Shown in pieces: positions 6,275 to 14,203 of a stretch of 16,915 nucleotides of DNA. The notes beneath the pieces were generated by a model. That model saw nothing but the letters and a program-made list of their open reading frames with translations, was not told the DNA's origin and did not search any database. Position 1 is the first letter of the stretch. Every line of letters begins with the position of its first letter. This stretch comes from Flavobacteriaceae bacterium UBA7446 (lineage in GTDB: Bacteria > Bacteroidota > Bacteroidia > Flavobacteriales > Flavobacteriaceae), in contig DLPY01000051.1 of assembly GCA_002478685.1 (NCBI GenBank), positions 1 through 16,915 of the forward strand. The letters run 5' to 3'. A program made the position numbers and the translations under genes.

Positions 6275-7039
6275 ATGAAACATTTACTGATATTATTAGT
6301 GGCTTGTACACTTAGTGTGCAAGCGCAGACTTGGGGGAATAAAGAATACTGGATTTCGTATGAATATACACCTAAAAAAGGAGAGCGTGAAGCATTTGAA
6401 AAAGCTGTTGCTACAAAAACAAAAAAGTGGAACAAAACTCCTGAAACAGCTATTTTTACTTTTGAAATATTAAATGGACCAAACGCTGGCACTTATGAGC
6501 GTTGGGTGGTACGTAAAGACCGTACTTTTTTTGACCAAGATTTTAGCGCAGAAATTGCCTATTGGGATAAAAATGTAGCTTCTACTATTGCTGATGAAAG
6601 CGGGCAACAAACATGGCGCAGATTTAAAGGATCGAGCTATGGTTGGGACAATGAGAACGCCACGCCCAAAAAATTCTACCAACAGAATCGCGTAATTGTA
6701 AAGCAAGGTAAGACTAACGAATTTCTTCGTGTACATGAGCGCTTTGCAAAGCTTATGGAGAAGTTAGAATATACAGGGAACCGTACGGTTTTTCGTATTG
6801 AAAACGGAGGTAATACACGTGAGTTTGCCGTTGTATATGGATATGATCAACATGGTGGAGAAGGTAGTGGAACTTTCCTTGGGCTTAAAGAAGGCGAAGA
6901 CCTAGAGGACGCCTATAATAAAATGTTCGGCTATGACGCCTGGTACAAAGACTGGGAAGCTAACAGAAGCGCTATTGAGCTTTGGGGAAGCCTTGCACAA
7001 AAAATGAAATTCAGACCAGATTTGTCTACGCAATTTTAA
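6275..7039 (+). CDS. Secreted protein of unknown function with two related alpha/beta halves
   Basis: I do not recognise a named family. The 254-residue protein has a clear signal peptide (MKHLLILLVACTLSVQA, cleaved near residue 17) and no other membrane segment. It looks like a tandem duplication. Residues about 25-80 run strand-helix-strands (YWISYEYTPKKGEREAFEKAV ... TAIFTFEILNGP ... YERWVVR). Residues about 134-190 repeat that order (FYQQNRVIVKQGKTNEFLRVHERF ... RTVFRIENGG ... REFAVVYGY). This pattern, with KxGK/E before the helix, resembles dimeric alpha/beta-barrel (ABM/Dabb-like) folds, so one chain may form a full pseudo-dimer. Catalytic residues are not identifiable. It is divergent from the oxidoreductase operon. 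A near-consensus -7 (TATAATTG at 6250-6257) precedes it, and a strong hairpin terminator follows. Confidence 0.72.
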   Translation: MKHLLILLVACTLSVQAQTWGNKEYWISYEYTPKKGEREAFEKAVATKTKKWNKTPETAIFTFEILNGPNAGTYERWVVRKDRTFFDQDFSAEIAYWDKNVASTIADESGQQTWRRFKGSSYGWDNENATPKKFYQQNRVIVKQGKTNEFLRVHERFAKLMEKLEYTGNRTVFRIENGGNTREFAVVYGYDQHGGEGSGTFLGLKEGEDLEDAYNKMFGYDAWYKDWEANRSAIELWGSLAQKMKFRPDLSTQF

Positions 7040-7059
7040 GCCTAAATTTAATTTTTATT

Positions 7060-7094
7060 AAAGCCTTTTTACTACGTGTAAAGAGGCTTTTTTT
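7060..7094 (+). terminator. Intrinsic terminator after the secreted two-half protein gene
   Basis: AAAGCCTTTTTAC (7060-7072) pairs with GTAAAGAGGCTTT (7078-7090), a 13-bp stem with one G-U pair and a 5-base loop, followed by a T-run. It ends the plus-strand gene. The convergent DoxX-like gene stops at the edge of it, but the opposite strand lacks a clean T-tract. Confidence 0.85.
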
Positions 7095-7479
7095 ATGCTC
7101 TACTGAGCTTTTTTTGTATAAAAATAATACCCAAACAACTCAACATCATTAATGTAGAAGGTGCTGTTGGCATTAGAGGGTCACTGATACTTAGGTGAAA
7201 ATAAATGGCAGCGCACATAAACCCAGCCATTACTGCTGCTGCAGGAACAACGAGTTTTTGAAATCGTAATCCTAAAAGCAATGCAATTGCAGCAATCACT
7301 TTGCAAACCCCAACAATAATCATGGTGTTTTTACTTAGCCCATAGGCCTGAAACTCCTCAAGCATACTTGTTGCATCCCCACCCCTAAAAAGAGAAGGCC
7401 GATTCACACGAAAGGACCATGCACTAAGCACTGTTAGCGAAACAACAATCACAAGAACGGTATGTAATTTTTTTATCAT
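7093..7479 (-). CDS. DoxX-like family membrane protein
   Basis: This 128-residue protein has four predicted membrane helices (about 5-24, 53-70, 77-95, 107-122), the architecture of DoxX/DoxX-like proteins. The segment GLSKNTMIIVGVCKVIAAIALLLGL (47-71) resembles the conserved second helix with its gly-rich start and a polar/charged residue before an AAIALL run. DoxX-type proteins have been connected to quinone or oxidative metabolism, but no reaction is established for this subfamily. It stands alone, convergent with the secreted-protein gene and divergent from the VWA gene. A TTG-N17-TAATTTTA promoter lies in front. Confidence 0.8.
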   Translation of the reverse strand: MIKKLHTVLVIVVSLTVLSAWSFRVNRPSLFRGGDATSMLEEFQAYGLSKNTMIIVGVCKVIAAIALLLGLRFQKLVVPAAAVMAGFMCAAIYFHLSISDPLMPTAPSTLMMLSCLGIIFIQKKLSRA

Positions 7480-7495
7480 GGTTAACTATTTTGCT

Positions 7496-7523
7496 TAAAA
7501 TTAAGGTTTTTATATAAATTCAA
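7496..7523 (-). promoter_or_regulatory. Candidate promoter for the DoxX-like gene (TTG-N17-TAATTTTA)
   Basis: On the minus strand TTG (7523-7521) is 17 bp from TAATTTTA (7503-7496), which matches TANNTTTG except for the last base. The box is 16 bp from the ATG at 7479. Confidence 0.38.
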
Positions 7524-7583
7524 TGTTAAATATCATCAGCTAAGGGAATAACATGTGCGATGTTTTAGTACATTTACATTGCT

Positions 7584-8708
7584 ATGAAATTTGATTTAAC
7601 TGCCACTGGACTAAGGTTTACCCAACACGTCCCGAAGCATCAAACCCCGTTTGAGCGCTTGTTTGAGATTTTTAAAGAACTCATAACGCACACTTCTGGC
7701 GATTTTGACGAGGCTATTGACTGGATGCGAGAACTGGACAAGGAGTATAAGCTTACCACCAGTGAATACACCATAGATGACTTTATTAAAGACTTGCTAG
7801 AACGCGCCTATATTCAGCCCAAAGGAAATGGCACTGGCGATGGTTCGGGAATGGGGCTTACGTCAAAAACGGAAAAACTTCTTCGTGAGCATGTCTTAAA
7901 GCAAATTTTTGGTAAGTTAAAAAAATCAGGTTCTGGAAACCACAAAACCAAAAATACCGGTCAAGGCGTAGGTGATACGAGGGAATTTAAGGCGTATCAA
8001 TTTGGAGATCCCATTGAAAAAATCTCCATGACTGAAAGCATCCGAAATGCGCAAATCCGTACAGCAGGAACAGATTTTAATTTACATCACGACGATTTAG
8101 TCATCGAAGACAGTTTCTACAACACCCAAATGAGTACCGTTTTGATGATTGATATTAGCCATAGTATGATTTTGTATGGCGAAGACCGCATTACACCTGC
8201 CAAAAAAGTGGCCATGGCATTGGCTGAGTTTATCACTACACGCTATCCAAAAGATACGCTTGATATTTTGGTTTTTGGGAACGATGCATGGCCGATATCC
8301 TTAAAAGAAATTCCGTATTTGCAAGTAGGTCCTTATCACACCAATACAGTTGCAGGGCTATCTTTGGCAATGGACATGCTACGCAGACGAAAAAATAGCA
8401 ACAAGCAGATTTTTATGATTACAGACGGGAAGCCAAGTTGCCTTAAAAATTCCGATGGTACCTATTACAAAAACAGTATGGGGCTGGACGACTTAATTGT
8501 TGACAAATGCTATAACATGGCGCGACAAGCACGAAAACTTCATATCCCCATCACCACATTTATGATTGCGCAAGACCATTACCTCAAAGAATTTGTACGC
8601 ACCTTTACCGAAGCCAATAAAGGGAAAGCATTTTTTACAGGGCTAAAAGGATTGGGTCAAATGATTTTTGAAGATTACGAACAAAACAGAAAAAAACGAT
8701 TAGGATAA
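7584..8708 (+). CDS. VWA-domain protein, partner of the adjacent AAA+ ATPase
   Basis: This 374-residue cytosolic protein has no signal peptide. The N-terminal part (1-110) is helical. A flexible Gly/Ser/Asn/Lys-rich stretch follows (about 80-92 and 113-130). A von Willebrand factor A domain starts near 183. The MIDAS metal site is intact: D190-I-S192-H-S194, a Thr at 254/256, and D281 in MITDGKP. Such proteins act with MoxR/Mg-chelatase-I-type ATPases, the VWA part binding a substrate through a metal bridge. The gene abuts the ATPase gene with no gap (TAA ATG), so co-translation is likely. The pair resembles the conserved Rv0958/Rv0959-type pair of mycobacteria from memory. The target protein is unknown. 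A TACATTTA resembling a -7 box lies 7 bp before the start and is uncertain. Confidence 0.88.
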   Translation: MKFDLTATGLRFTQHVPKHQTPFERLFEIFKELITHTSGDFDEAIDWMRELDKEYKLTTSEYTIDDFIKDLLERAYIQPKGNGTGDGSGMGLTSKTEKLLREHVLKQIFGKLKKSGSGNHKTKNTGQGVGDTREFKAYQFGDPIEKISMTESIRNAQIRTAGTDFNLHHDDLVIEDSFYNTQMSTVLMIDISHSMILYGEDRITPAKKVAMALAEFITTRYPKDTLDILVFGNDAWPISLKEIPYLQVGPYHTNTVAGLSLAMDMLRRRKNSNKQIFMITDGKPSCLKNSDGTYYKNSMGLDDLIVDKCYNMARQARKLHIPITTFMIAQDHYLKEFVRTFTEANKGKAFFTGLKGLGQMIFEDYEQNRKKRLG

Positions 8709-10166
8709 ATGGCACAAAGCAAAACCTTAGGGGAGCTAAAAAAAACGGATTACAAACCCTGTTCCATCCAAGATGAACTGGCGCGGAATTTAAGAGAACG
8801 CATCAAAAGCGGTACACCAATTTTTGAAGGATTGTTGGGTTACGAACACACCGTAATTCCAGATGTTGAGCGTGCCATTTTATCAGGGCACAGCATGAAT
8901 TTATTGGGACTTCGCGGTCAAGCGAAAACACGTTTAGCACGCCAAATGACGCAGCTTTTAGACGAGTGGATTCCCGTTGTAGCAGGCTCTGAAATCAATG
9001 ATGACCCGCTTGCACCAATAAGTAAACATGCCAAAGAATTGATTGCAGAGCATGGCGATAAAACGCCTGTAGCCTGGTTGCATCGCGATGATCGGTTTTT
9101 TGAGAAATTGGCAACTCCCGATGTAACTGTCGCAGATCTTATTGGCGATGTTGATCCCATTAAAGCATCAAACTTAAAACTTTCCTATTCCGATGAAGGT
9201 GTGATTCATTTTGGAATGATTCCAAGAGCACACCGCTGTATTTTTGTACTTAACGAACTGCCCGATTTGCAAGCGCGGATTCAGGTCGCCCTATTTTCTA
9301 TTTTACAAGAAAAAGAAATCCAAATACGTGGATTTAAACTTCGCCTTCCCATTGAAACACAGTTTGTTTTTACGGCAAACCCCGAAGATTACACTAATCG
9401 CGGAAGCATCGTAACGCCACTAAAAGACCGTATCGGATCACAAATTTTAACACACTATCCGAACAGTATCGAAATTGCGAAATCTATCACAAAACAAGAA
9501 GCCAAACTCAGCCCGGCACTGGCTGAGAAGATTTATATTCCAGAAATGGCGCGTGATCTTTTAGAACAAATCGGATTTGAAGCTCGAAAAAGCGAATATG
9601 TGGATGTAAAAAGTGGCGTTAGCGCACGTATGAGCATTACGGCATTTGAAAATCTGATTAGCACAGCAGAACGTAGATTGTTGTTAAGTGGCGAAGTAAA
9701 AACAAGCATTCGCATGTCTGATTTTTTAGGCATTATTACCGCCATTAACGGTAAAGTGGAACTTGTTTATGAGGGCGAACAAGAGGGTGTAGAACAAATC
9801 GCGTTACACCTTATTAATCAGGCGGTGAAAACCCTGTTCCCTTCTTATTTCCCAGAGATTAACAAGCTTGAAAAACAAGATGAAGATGGTCCCTATGACA
9901 GTCTTTTAGGGTGGTTTTACGGAGATAATGAACTTTTCTTGGAAGACAGCCTTCCGGAAGATATATACAGAGATACCCTAGACGCCGTTCCAAATCTAAA
10001 TACACTTGTGGCAACACACCAATCTAAAAGCTTGTCAGAAGACAAATACTTTTTGATGGAGTTTTTGCTTTGGGGACTGGAGGCTAATAAGCGTTTAAAT
10101 AAATACCGTACCCTAGAGGGTTTTCAATTTAAAGACGGTTTGGGCAACTTACTTACGGGACTTTAA
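8709..10166 (+). CDS. Mg-chelatase subunit I/MoxR-like AAA+ ATPase
   Basis: This 485-residue cytosolic AAA+ protein sits directly after its VWA partner. ATPase motifs are a Walker A GLRGQAKT (67-74), a Walker B IFVLNE (178-183), a sensor-1 FTANPED (221-227, Asn224), an arginine-finger candidate Arg241 in LKDRIG, and a SARMS sensor-2-like segment (305-309). The segment from LNELPDL through LQEKEIQIRG (181-208) corresponds to the helix-2 insert typical of the BchI/MoxR clade. Two positions are non-canonical: Ala72 replaces the last Gly of GxxGxGKT, and Asn182 replaces the Walker B Asp, though Glu183 stays. The acidic C-terminal part (380-485) is not recognised. No porphyrin or cobalamin genes are near, so true magnesium or cobalt chelation is unlikely. 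Chaperone-like remodelling with the VWA protein is the better inference. Its stop overlaps the convergent GH15 stop (TTAA). Confidence 0.88.
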   Translation: MAQSKTLGELKKTDYKPCSIQDELARNLRERIKSGTPIFEGLLGYEHTVIPDVERAILSGHSMNLLGLRGQAKTRLARQMTQLLDEWIPVVAGSEINDDPLAPISKHAKELIAEHGDKTPVAWLHRDDRFFEKLATPDVTVADLIGDVDPIKASNLKLSYSDEGVIHFGMIPRAHRCIFVLNELPDLQARIQVALFSILQEKEIQIRGFKLRLPIETQFVFTANPEDYTNRGSIVTPLKDRIGSQILTHYPNSIEIAKSITKQEAKLSPALAEKIYIPEMARDLLEQIGFEARKSEYVDVKSGVSARMSITAFENLISTAERRLLLSGEVKTSIRMSDFLGIITAINGKVELVYEGEQEGVEQIALHLINQAVKTLFPSYFPEINKLEKQDEDGPYDSLLGWFYGDNELFLEDSLPEDIYRDTLDAVPNLNTLVATHQSKSLSEDKYFLMEFLLWGLEANKRLNKYRTLEGFQFKDGLGNLLTGL

Positions 10167-11953
10167 TTATTAAAATTCAATGCATTGTCTATAAGTGCTA
10201 AGTGCGAATAGGCTTGCGGGAAGTTCCCTAATAATAGTTTTGAAGAAAAATCGATGTCTTCGCTAAATAAGCCTAGATGGTTGCTGTAGGATAGTAGCTT
10301 ATCAAATAGCTTTTTGGACTTTTCTTTTTCGCCAATTTTATACAAACTGTTGATAAACCAAAACGTGCACACGGTAAACGATGAGCTTGGTAATCCAAAA
10401 TCATCTTCGTTTTTGTAGCGAAATAAAAGCCCTTCATGCATCAATTCTTGTTCAATTGCTATAACTGTTTTTACGAATTTCGGGTCCTTAGCATCTATAA
10501 ATCCGTAATACTCCATCAGTAGTACAGAAGCATCTAAATGCTCGGAATGGTACGATTGCGTAAAAGCTTGTTTGTTGTCGCTCCATGCGTTTTGCATAAT
10601 ATCGTTATAGATTTCATCTCGAAGTGTGCCCCATTTTTCTACCGATTTGTTAGCGTGTATAAGCTTGGAAATTTTTATAGCTCTATCTATAGCTACCCAA
10701 CATAGCAACTTAGAAAAGGTAAAATGCTGGTCTTCTTCCCTGAATTCCCAAATACCTTTGTCGGCAAGTTTCCAATTGTTTTTAACCAACCACACAATAG
10801 ACTTAACAATAGACCAGAGCTCTTCATACTCATCATTTTTGTCCGTGAATTGTTCCAATTGGTAGTGAATCACATCCATTAGAATGCCATAAATATCGTT
10901 TTGCTTTTGCGTATACGCGGCATTGCCAATACGTACAGGTTTTGAGCCTTTATACCCATCTAAATGATCCAAGGTTTTTTCTGTGAGTGTTTTTTCTCCA
11001 TGAATACCATACATGATTTGAAGCTTCTCATTTTTATCCGGAATAAGGTCAATGATGTATTGAATGAAGTTTCTTACGATCTGGACATGTCCAAGTTTGG
11101 CGATCACTTTTATTACCATAGAAGCATCTCGAATCCAGCAAAAACGATAGTCCCAATTACGCACTTCACCAATGGTTTCGGGGAGAGAAGTAGTTGCAGC
11201 TGCCAATACCGCTCCTGTTTTTTCAAAAGTTAGCAGCTTTAGCGTCATGGCACTTCGCAGAATATGATCGTTATAATTTTTAAAAGAGGGTGTTTTATGG
11301 CACCAGTTTAGCCAGTAAACTTTTGTTTTTTCAAAGGCTAAAAGCGAATTTTCAAGTGTTGGAACGTTTAGCTTTTCATTATAAGAAACGGAAATATAAT
11401 GGTCGCTTGAGATCTCAATTTCATCGCCTGCTAAAATAGCTTCATAGTCTAAATTACTGTATAAAAACAAGGTGTCGTAATTGATGTCATCCACAATACT
11501 TACGATGAAATTTTTCTTTACAAAACTTTTTGTTTCTCCCAACGCATATTCTAGTTTTGGGTTGTACACAACCTTACATATTGGCGCACCCTTGATGTGC
11601 CTAAAAACACGTGTCAGCTCAGGAGGTGCATGATATTGCCCATTATCTTTTTGATAGCGTGGCATAAAATCAAGAACTTCAAAGGCATTCTCATCGCTTT
11701 CAAAACGCGTACATAGAATCGCGGTGTTTTTAATGTAATGTTGATTGATGTGGTATGAATCATCACAATCAATTTTAAAGTTCCCGCCAATATTTTCGTC
11801 AATAATTTTGCCAAAAACGGATGGGGAATCAAATTGCGGTAAACAACACCAATCAATTGAGGAATCCGCATTTATAAGTGCGGCCGATTTGCAATTTCCA
11901 ATTATTCCATAATTTAGACTTCCTGTATATAATTTGTCATCAATTTTTGACAT
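10163..11953 (-). CDS. Glycoside hydrolase family 15 (trehalase/glucoamylase-type)
   Basis: This 596-residue protein has no signal peptide, so it should act in the cytosol. The N-terminal beta-sandwich starts with LNYGIIGNCKSAALINADSS, SIDWCCLPQFDSPSVFGK (13-49), standard for bacterial and archaeal GH15. The (alpha/alpha)6 catalytic domain shows NWDYRFCWIRDAS (266-278), GIWEFREEDQHFTFSK (400-415), with Glu403 the likely acid, and GLFSED (561-566), with Glu565 the likely base. LLGNFPQAYSHLALI (574-588) follows. GH15 releases glucose from alpha-glucans by inversion, and several members are trehalases. It is divergent, across 36 bp, from a trehalose-6-P synthase/phosphatase fusion, so trehalose is the favoured substrate (inference); maltodextrins remain possible. 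Homologues have the same N-terminal start region, which supports the ATG at 11953. Confidence 0.9.
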   Translation of the reverse strand: MSKIDDKLYTGSLNYGIIGNCKSAALINADSSIDWCCLPQFDSPSVFGKIIDENIGGNFKIDCDDSYHINQHYIKNTAILCTRFESDENAFEVLDFMPRYQKDNGQYHAPPELTRVFRHIKGAPICKVVYNPKLEYALGETKSFVKKNFIVSIVDDINYDTLFLYSNLDYEAILAGDEIEISSDHYISVSYNEKLNVPTLENSLLAFEKTKVYWLNWCHKTPSFKNYNDHILRSAMTLKLLTFEKTGAVLAAATTSLPETIGEVRNWDYRFCWIRDASMVIKVIAKLGHVQIVRNFIQYIIDLIPDKNEKLQIMYGIHGEKTLTEKTLDHLDGYKGSKPVRIGNAAYTQKQNDIYGILMDVIHYQLEQFTDKNDEYEELWSIVKSIVWLVKNNWKLADKGIWEFREEDQHFTFSKLLCWVAIDRAIKISKLIHANKSVEKWGTLRDEIYNDIMQNAWSDNKQAFTQSYHSEHLDASVLLMEYYGFIDAKDPKFVKTVIAIEQELMHEGLLFRYKNEDDFGLPSSSFTVCTFWFINSLYKIGEKEKSKKLFDKLLSYSNHLGLFSEDIDFSSKLLLGNFPQAYSHLALIDNALNFNN

Positions 11954-11989
11954 ACATTGTAATTCAAAAAAGTTGTTAAAATTTCATTC
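11954..11989. promoter_or_regulatory. 36-bp divergent promoter spacer between GH15 and OtsA-OtsB
   Basis: Both start codons are only 36 bp apart, so at least one promoter must overlap the other or extend into the neighbouring coding region. A plus-strand TTG (11957-11959) lies 17 bp before TAAAATTT (11977-11984), an imperfect -7. A second TTG followed by ACA lies at 11947-11949, inside the GH15 start. No clear minus-strand -7 box is seen. Confidence 0.35.
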
Positions 11990-14203
11990 ATGGCTAAGAA
12001 TATCATTGTTTCAAACCGCTTACCCATTCGAATATCGAAGGTAGACAATTCTTATAAATTTACACCTACCAGCGGCGGATTAGCTACAGGAATGAAGTCC
12101 ATTCATGAACAAGATAGCGCATTGTGGGTTGGCTGGCCAGGAATTGGCAGAGATGAAATAGCAGATGACGAATGGGCTCCACTTAACAACGGATTAATCA
12201 ACAGGAATTTTGCTTCAGTATCTCTAAGCAAAGCGGAGGTGGATGATTTTTATTATGGATTAGCCAACAAATGTCTTTGGCCTTTGTTTCACTACTTTAT
12301 AGAATACTCCATTTTCAATGAAGCGCATTGGAAGACCTATGTTGAAGTAAATAAAAAATTTAGTGAACGTGTATTGGAACACATAGATTCCGGGGATACC
12401 GTCTGGATTCATGATTATCAATTGTTGCTATGTCCAAAAATGATAAAAGACGTACGACCGGACGTAAACATTGGATTTTTCTTGCATATTCCGTTTCCCT
12501 CTTTTGAGATATTTAGAATTTTCCCGTGGCGCGAAGCTCTTTTGGAAGGTATGCTAGGAGCTGATTTGATCGGCTTCCACACGTACAATTATGAGCGCCA
12601 TTTTTTGAGCTCTGTAAAGCGCATTTTACGTAAAAACGTACAATTTAATAGAGTCACTGTTAGCAGCAGAGAAGTGGTTGTGGATACATTTCCTATGGGA
12701 ATTGATTACGCCAAATTTAACGATGCTGCTCAAACTCATTTGGCCCAAAAACAAGCTGAAAAATCAACATTAAAAATCCAGTTAGATGTGCACAAAAAAG
12801 GAGCAGATGATAGTAAGCTTATTTTGTCTATTGATCGTTTAGACTACACCAAGGGAGTAGTGAATCGCATTAAGGCATTTGACTTATTCTTGACCAAATA
12901 CCCCGAGTATTTGGAGAAAGTACGACTTCTAATGCTTACGGTACCTTCCAGATCTGATGTTCCTGAATACAAGCGACTTAAAAAAGAAACGGACGAAGTT
13001 GTAGGACGTATAAACGGGAAGTACGCAACAGTAAATTGGACACCTATATGGTACTATTATCGTGCTATGGATTTCGATGATCTCATTGACCTTTATATGA
13101 CTTCAGATCTTGCAATGATTACGCCTGTTCGAGATGGAATGAATTTAGTTGCCAAAGAGTTTATCGCTACGCGAGTGAAAGGAGACGGAGTGCTGATTTT
13201 AAGCGAAATGGCAGGGGCTGCAAAAGAATTGCACGAAGCTATTTTGGTAAACCCTTTTGACCTAAATGCTATGGCGGATGCCATTCAAAAGGCAATTGTT
13301 ATGCCCATTGAAGAACAACAAAAACGCAACAATGCCATGCAAAAGAGACTCAGTAGGTATACGGTAAACTACTGGGCAAAAGAATTTATGGAAGCTCTGA
13401 ATTCAAAAATAGAACCAACAGAAGAAACTGGCGTTAAAAAGCTAGATAAGGCAACAGTTCAAGTTATAGTGGAATCGTCTAATCATGCGGCGAAAAAAAT
13501 GTTGCTGTTAGATTATGACGGAACATTGGTGGACTTCCACGAAAACCCTGAAATGGCAGTACCTGATGAATCACTTTTAGATGCGCTTACCCAATTGACA
13601 TTACTTCCAAACACGGATGTTGCGATAGTAAGTGGTCGCGACAAGGTGTTTTTGGAAAAATGGTTTGGTAACCTTGAACTAACTCTAGTTGCAGAACACG
13701 GATACTTTGTAAAAGTGCAAAAGCAAGAGTGGCTTGCAAAAGGAAGCCCAAATAATACATGGAAAAAAGACGTAATGCCCATCATGGAAGCTTTTACAGA
13801 CAGAACTCCAGGTACGTTTATTGAAGAAAAATCCAAAAGCTTGGTCTGGCACTACAGAAAAACAGACCCAGAACTTGCTGCAGGACGAGCTGTAGAGTTA
13901 AAAACGGTACTTAACAGCCTAATTTCAGACAAACTTAGCATTATGGACATGGATAAAGCAATGGAAGTGGTAAACCGCCAAATAAGCAAAGGGACAGCAG
14001 TTTCCGAATTGGTTACCGACAAAAAGTATGATTTTATTTTATGCATGGGAGACGATGTAACAGATGAAAATATGTTTACATGCTTACCCAACCATGCCAC
14101 TACCATTAAAGTAGGCAGAAAGAAAACCGCTGCGAAGTACTACATTGAGGACATTGCACAAGTGAAAGCGCTATTATCAAATCTTGCAAAAGGCAATGGA
14201 TAA
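11990..14203 (+). CDS. Bifunctional trehalose-6-phosphate synthase/phosphatase (OtsA-OtsB fusion)
   Basis: This protein makes trehalose in two steps: UDP-glucose + glucose-6-P -> trehalose-6-P, then dephosphorylation. The 737 residues hold a GT20 synthase (1 to about 475) and a HAD-type phosphatase (about 500-733). Synthase signatures are SNRLP (8-12), GGLATGM (29-35), WVGWPG (46-51), HDYQLLL (141-147), HIPFPS (166-171) and DRLDYTKG (282-289; Arg283/Lys288 phosphate contacts). RDGMNLVAKE (381-390) completes the UDP-sugar site. Phosphatase motifs are DYDGT (508-512; nucleophile Asp508, acid Asp510), SGR (548-550), AEHGY (568-572), and GDDVTDE (687-693) for Mg. All key residues are intact, so both halves should work. 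It is divergent from GH15 and overlaps the next gene by 8 bp. Confidence 0.97.
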   Translation: MAKNIIVSNRLPIRISKVDNSYKFTPTSGGLATGMKSIHEQDSALWVGWPGIGRDEIADDEWAPLNNGLINRNFASVSLSKAEVDDFYYGLANKCLWPLFHYFIEYSIFNEAHWKTYVEVNKKFSERVLEHIDSGDTVWIHDYQLLLCPKMIKDVRPDVNIGFFLHIPFPSFEIFRIFPWREALLEGMLGADLIGFHTYNYERHFLSSVKRILRKNVQFNRVTVSSREVVVDTFPMGIDYAKFNDAAQTHLAQKQAEKSTLKIQLDVHKKGADDSKLILSIDRLDYTKGVVNRIKAFDLFLTKYPEYLEKVRLLMLTVPSRSDVPEYKRLKKETDEVVGRINGKYATVNWTPIWYYYRAMDFDDLIDLYMTSDLAMITPVRDGMNLVAKEFIATRVKGDGVLILSEMAGAAKELHEAILVNPFDLNAMADAIQKAIVMPIEEQQKRNNAMQKRLSRYTVNYWAKEFMEALNSKIEPTEETGVKKLDKATVQVIVESSNHAAKKMLLLDYDGTLVDFHENPEMAVPDESLLDALTQLTLLPNTDVAIVSGRDKVFLEKWFGNLELTLVAEHGYFVKVQKQEWLAKGSPNNTWKKDVMPIMEAFTDRTPGTFIEEKSKSLVWHYRKTDPELAAGRAVELKTVLNSLISDKLSIMDMDKAMEVVNRQISKGTAVSELVTDKKYDFILCMGDDVTDENMFTCLPNHATTIKVGRKKTAAKYYIEDIAQVKALLSNLAKGNG

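Noticed and set aside
6211..6736. Minus-strand open frames over the secreted-protein gene
   Set aside because: They lie antisense to a gene with a clear signal peptide, strong terminator and domain pattern; they have no recognisable features of their own.
8709..10166. A true magnesium or cobalt chelatase subunit
   Set aside because: The Mg-chelatase-I resemblance is real, but no H or D subunit and no chlorophyll or cobalamin gene lies nearby, and the partner is a lone VWA protein.
13093..14106. Minus-strand open frames inside OtsA-OtsB
   Set aside because: They are antisense shadows of a fully conserved bifunctional enzyme.
14184..14195. TTG start of the acyltransferase/SGNH gene
   Set aside because: An ATG follows four codons later, inside the OtsA-OtsB stop region; nothing favours the TTG.
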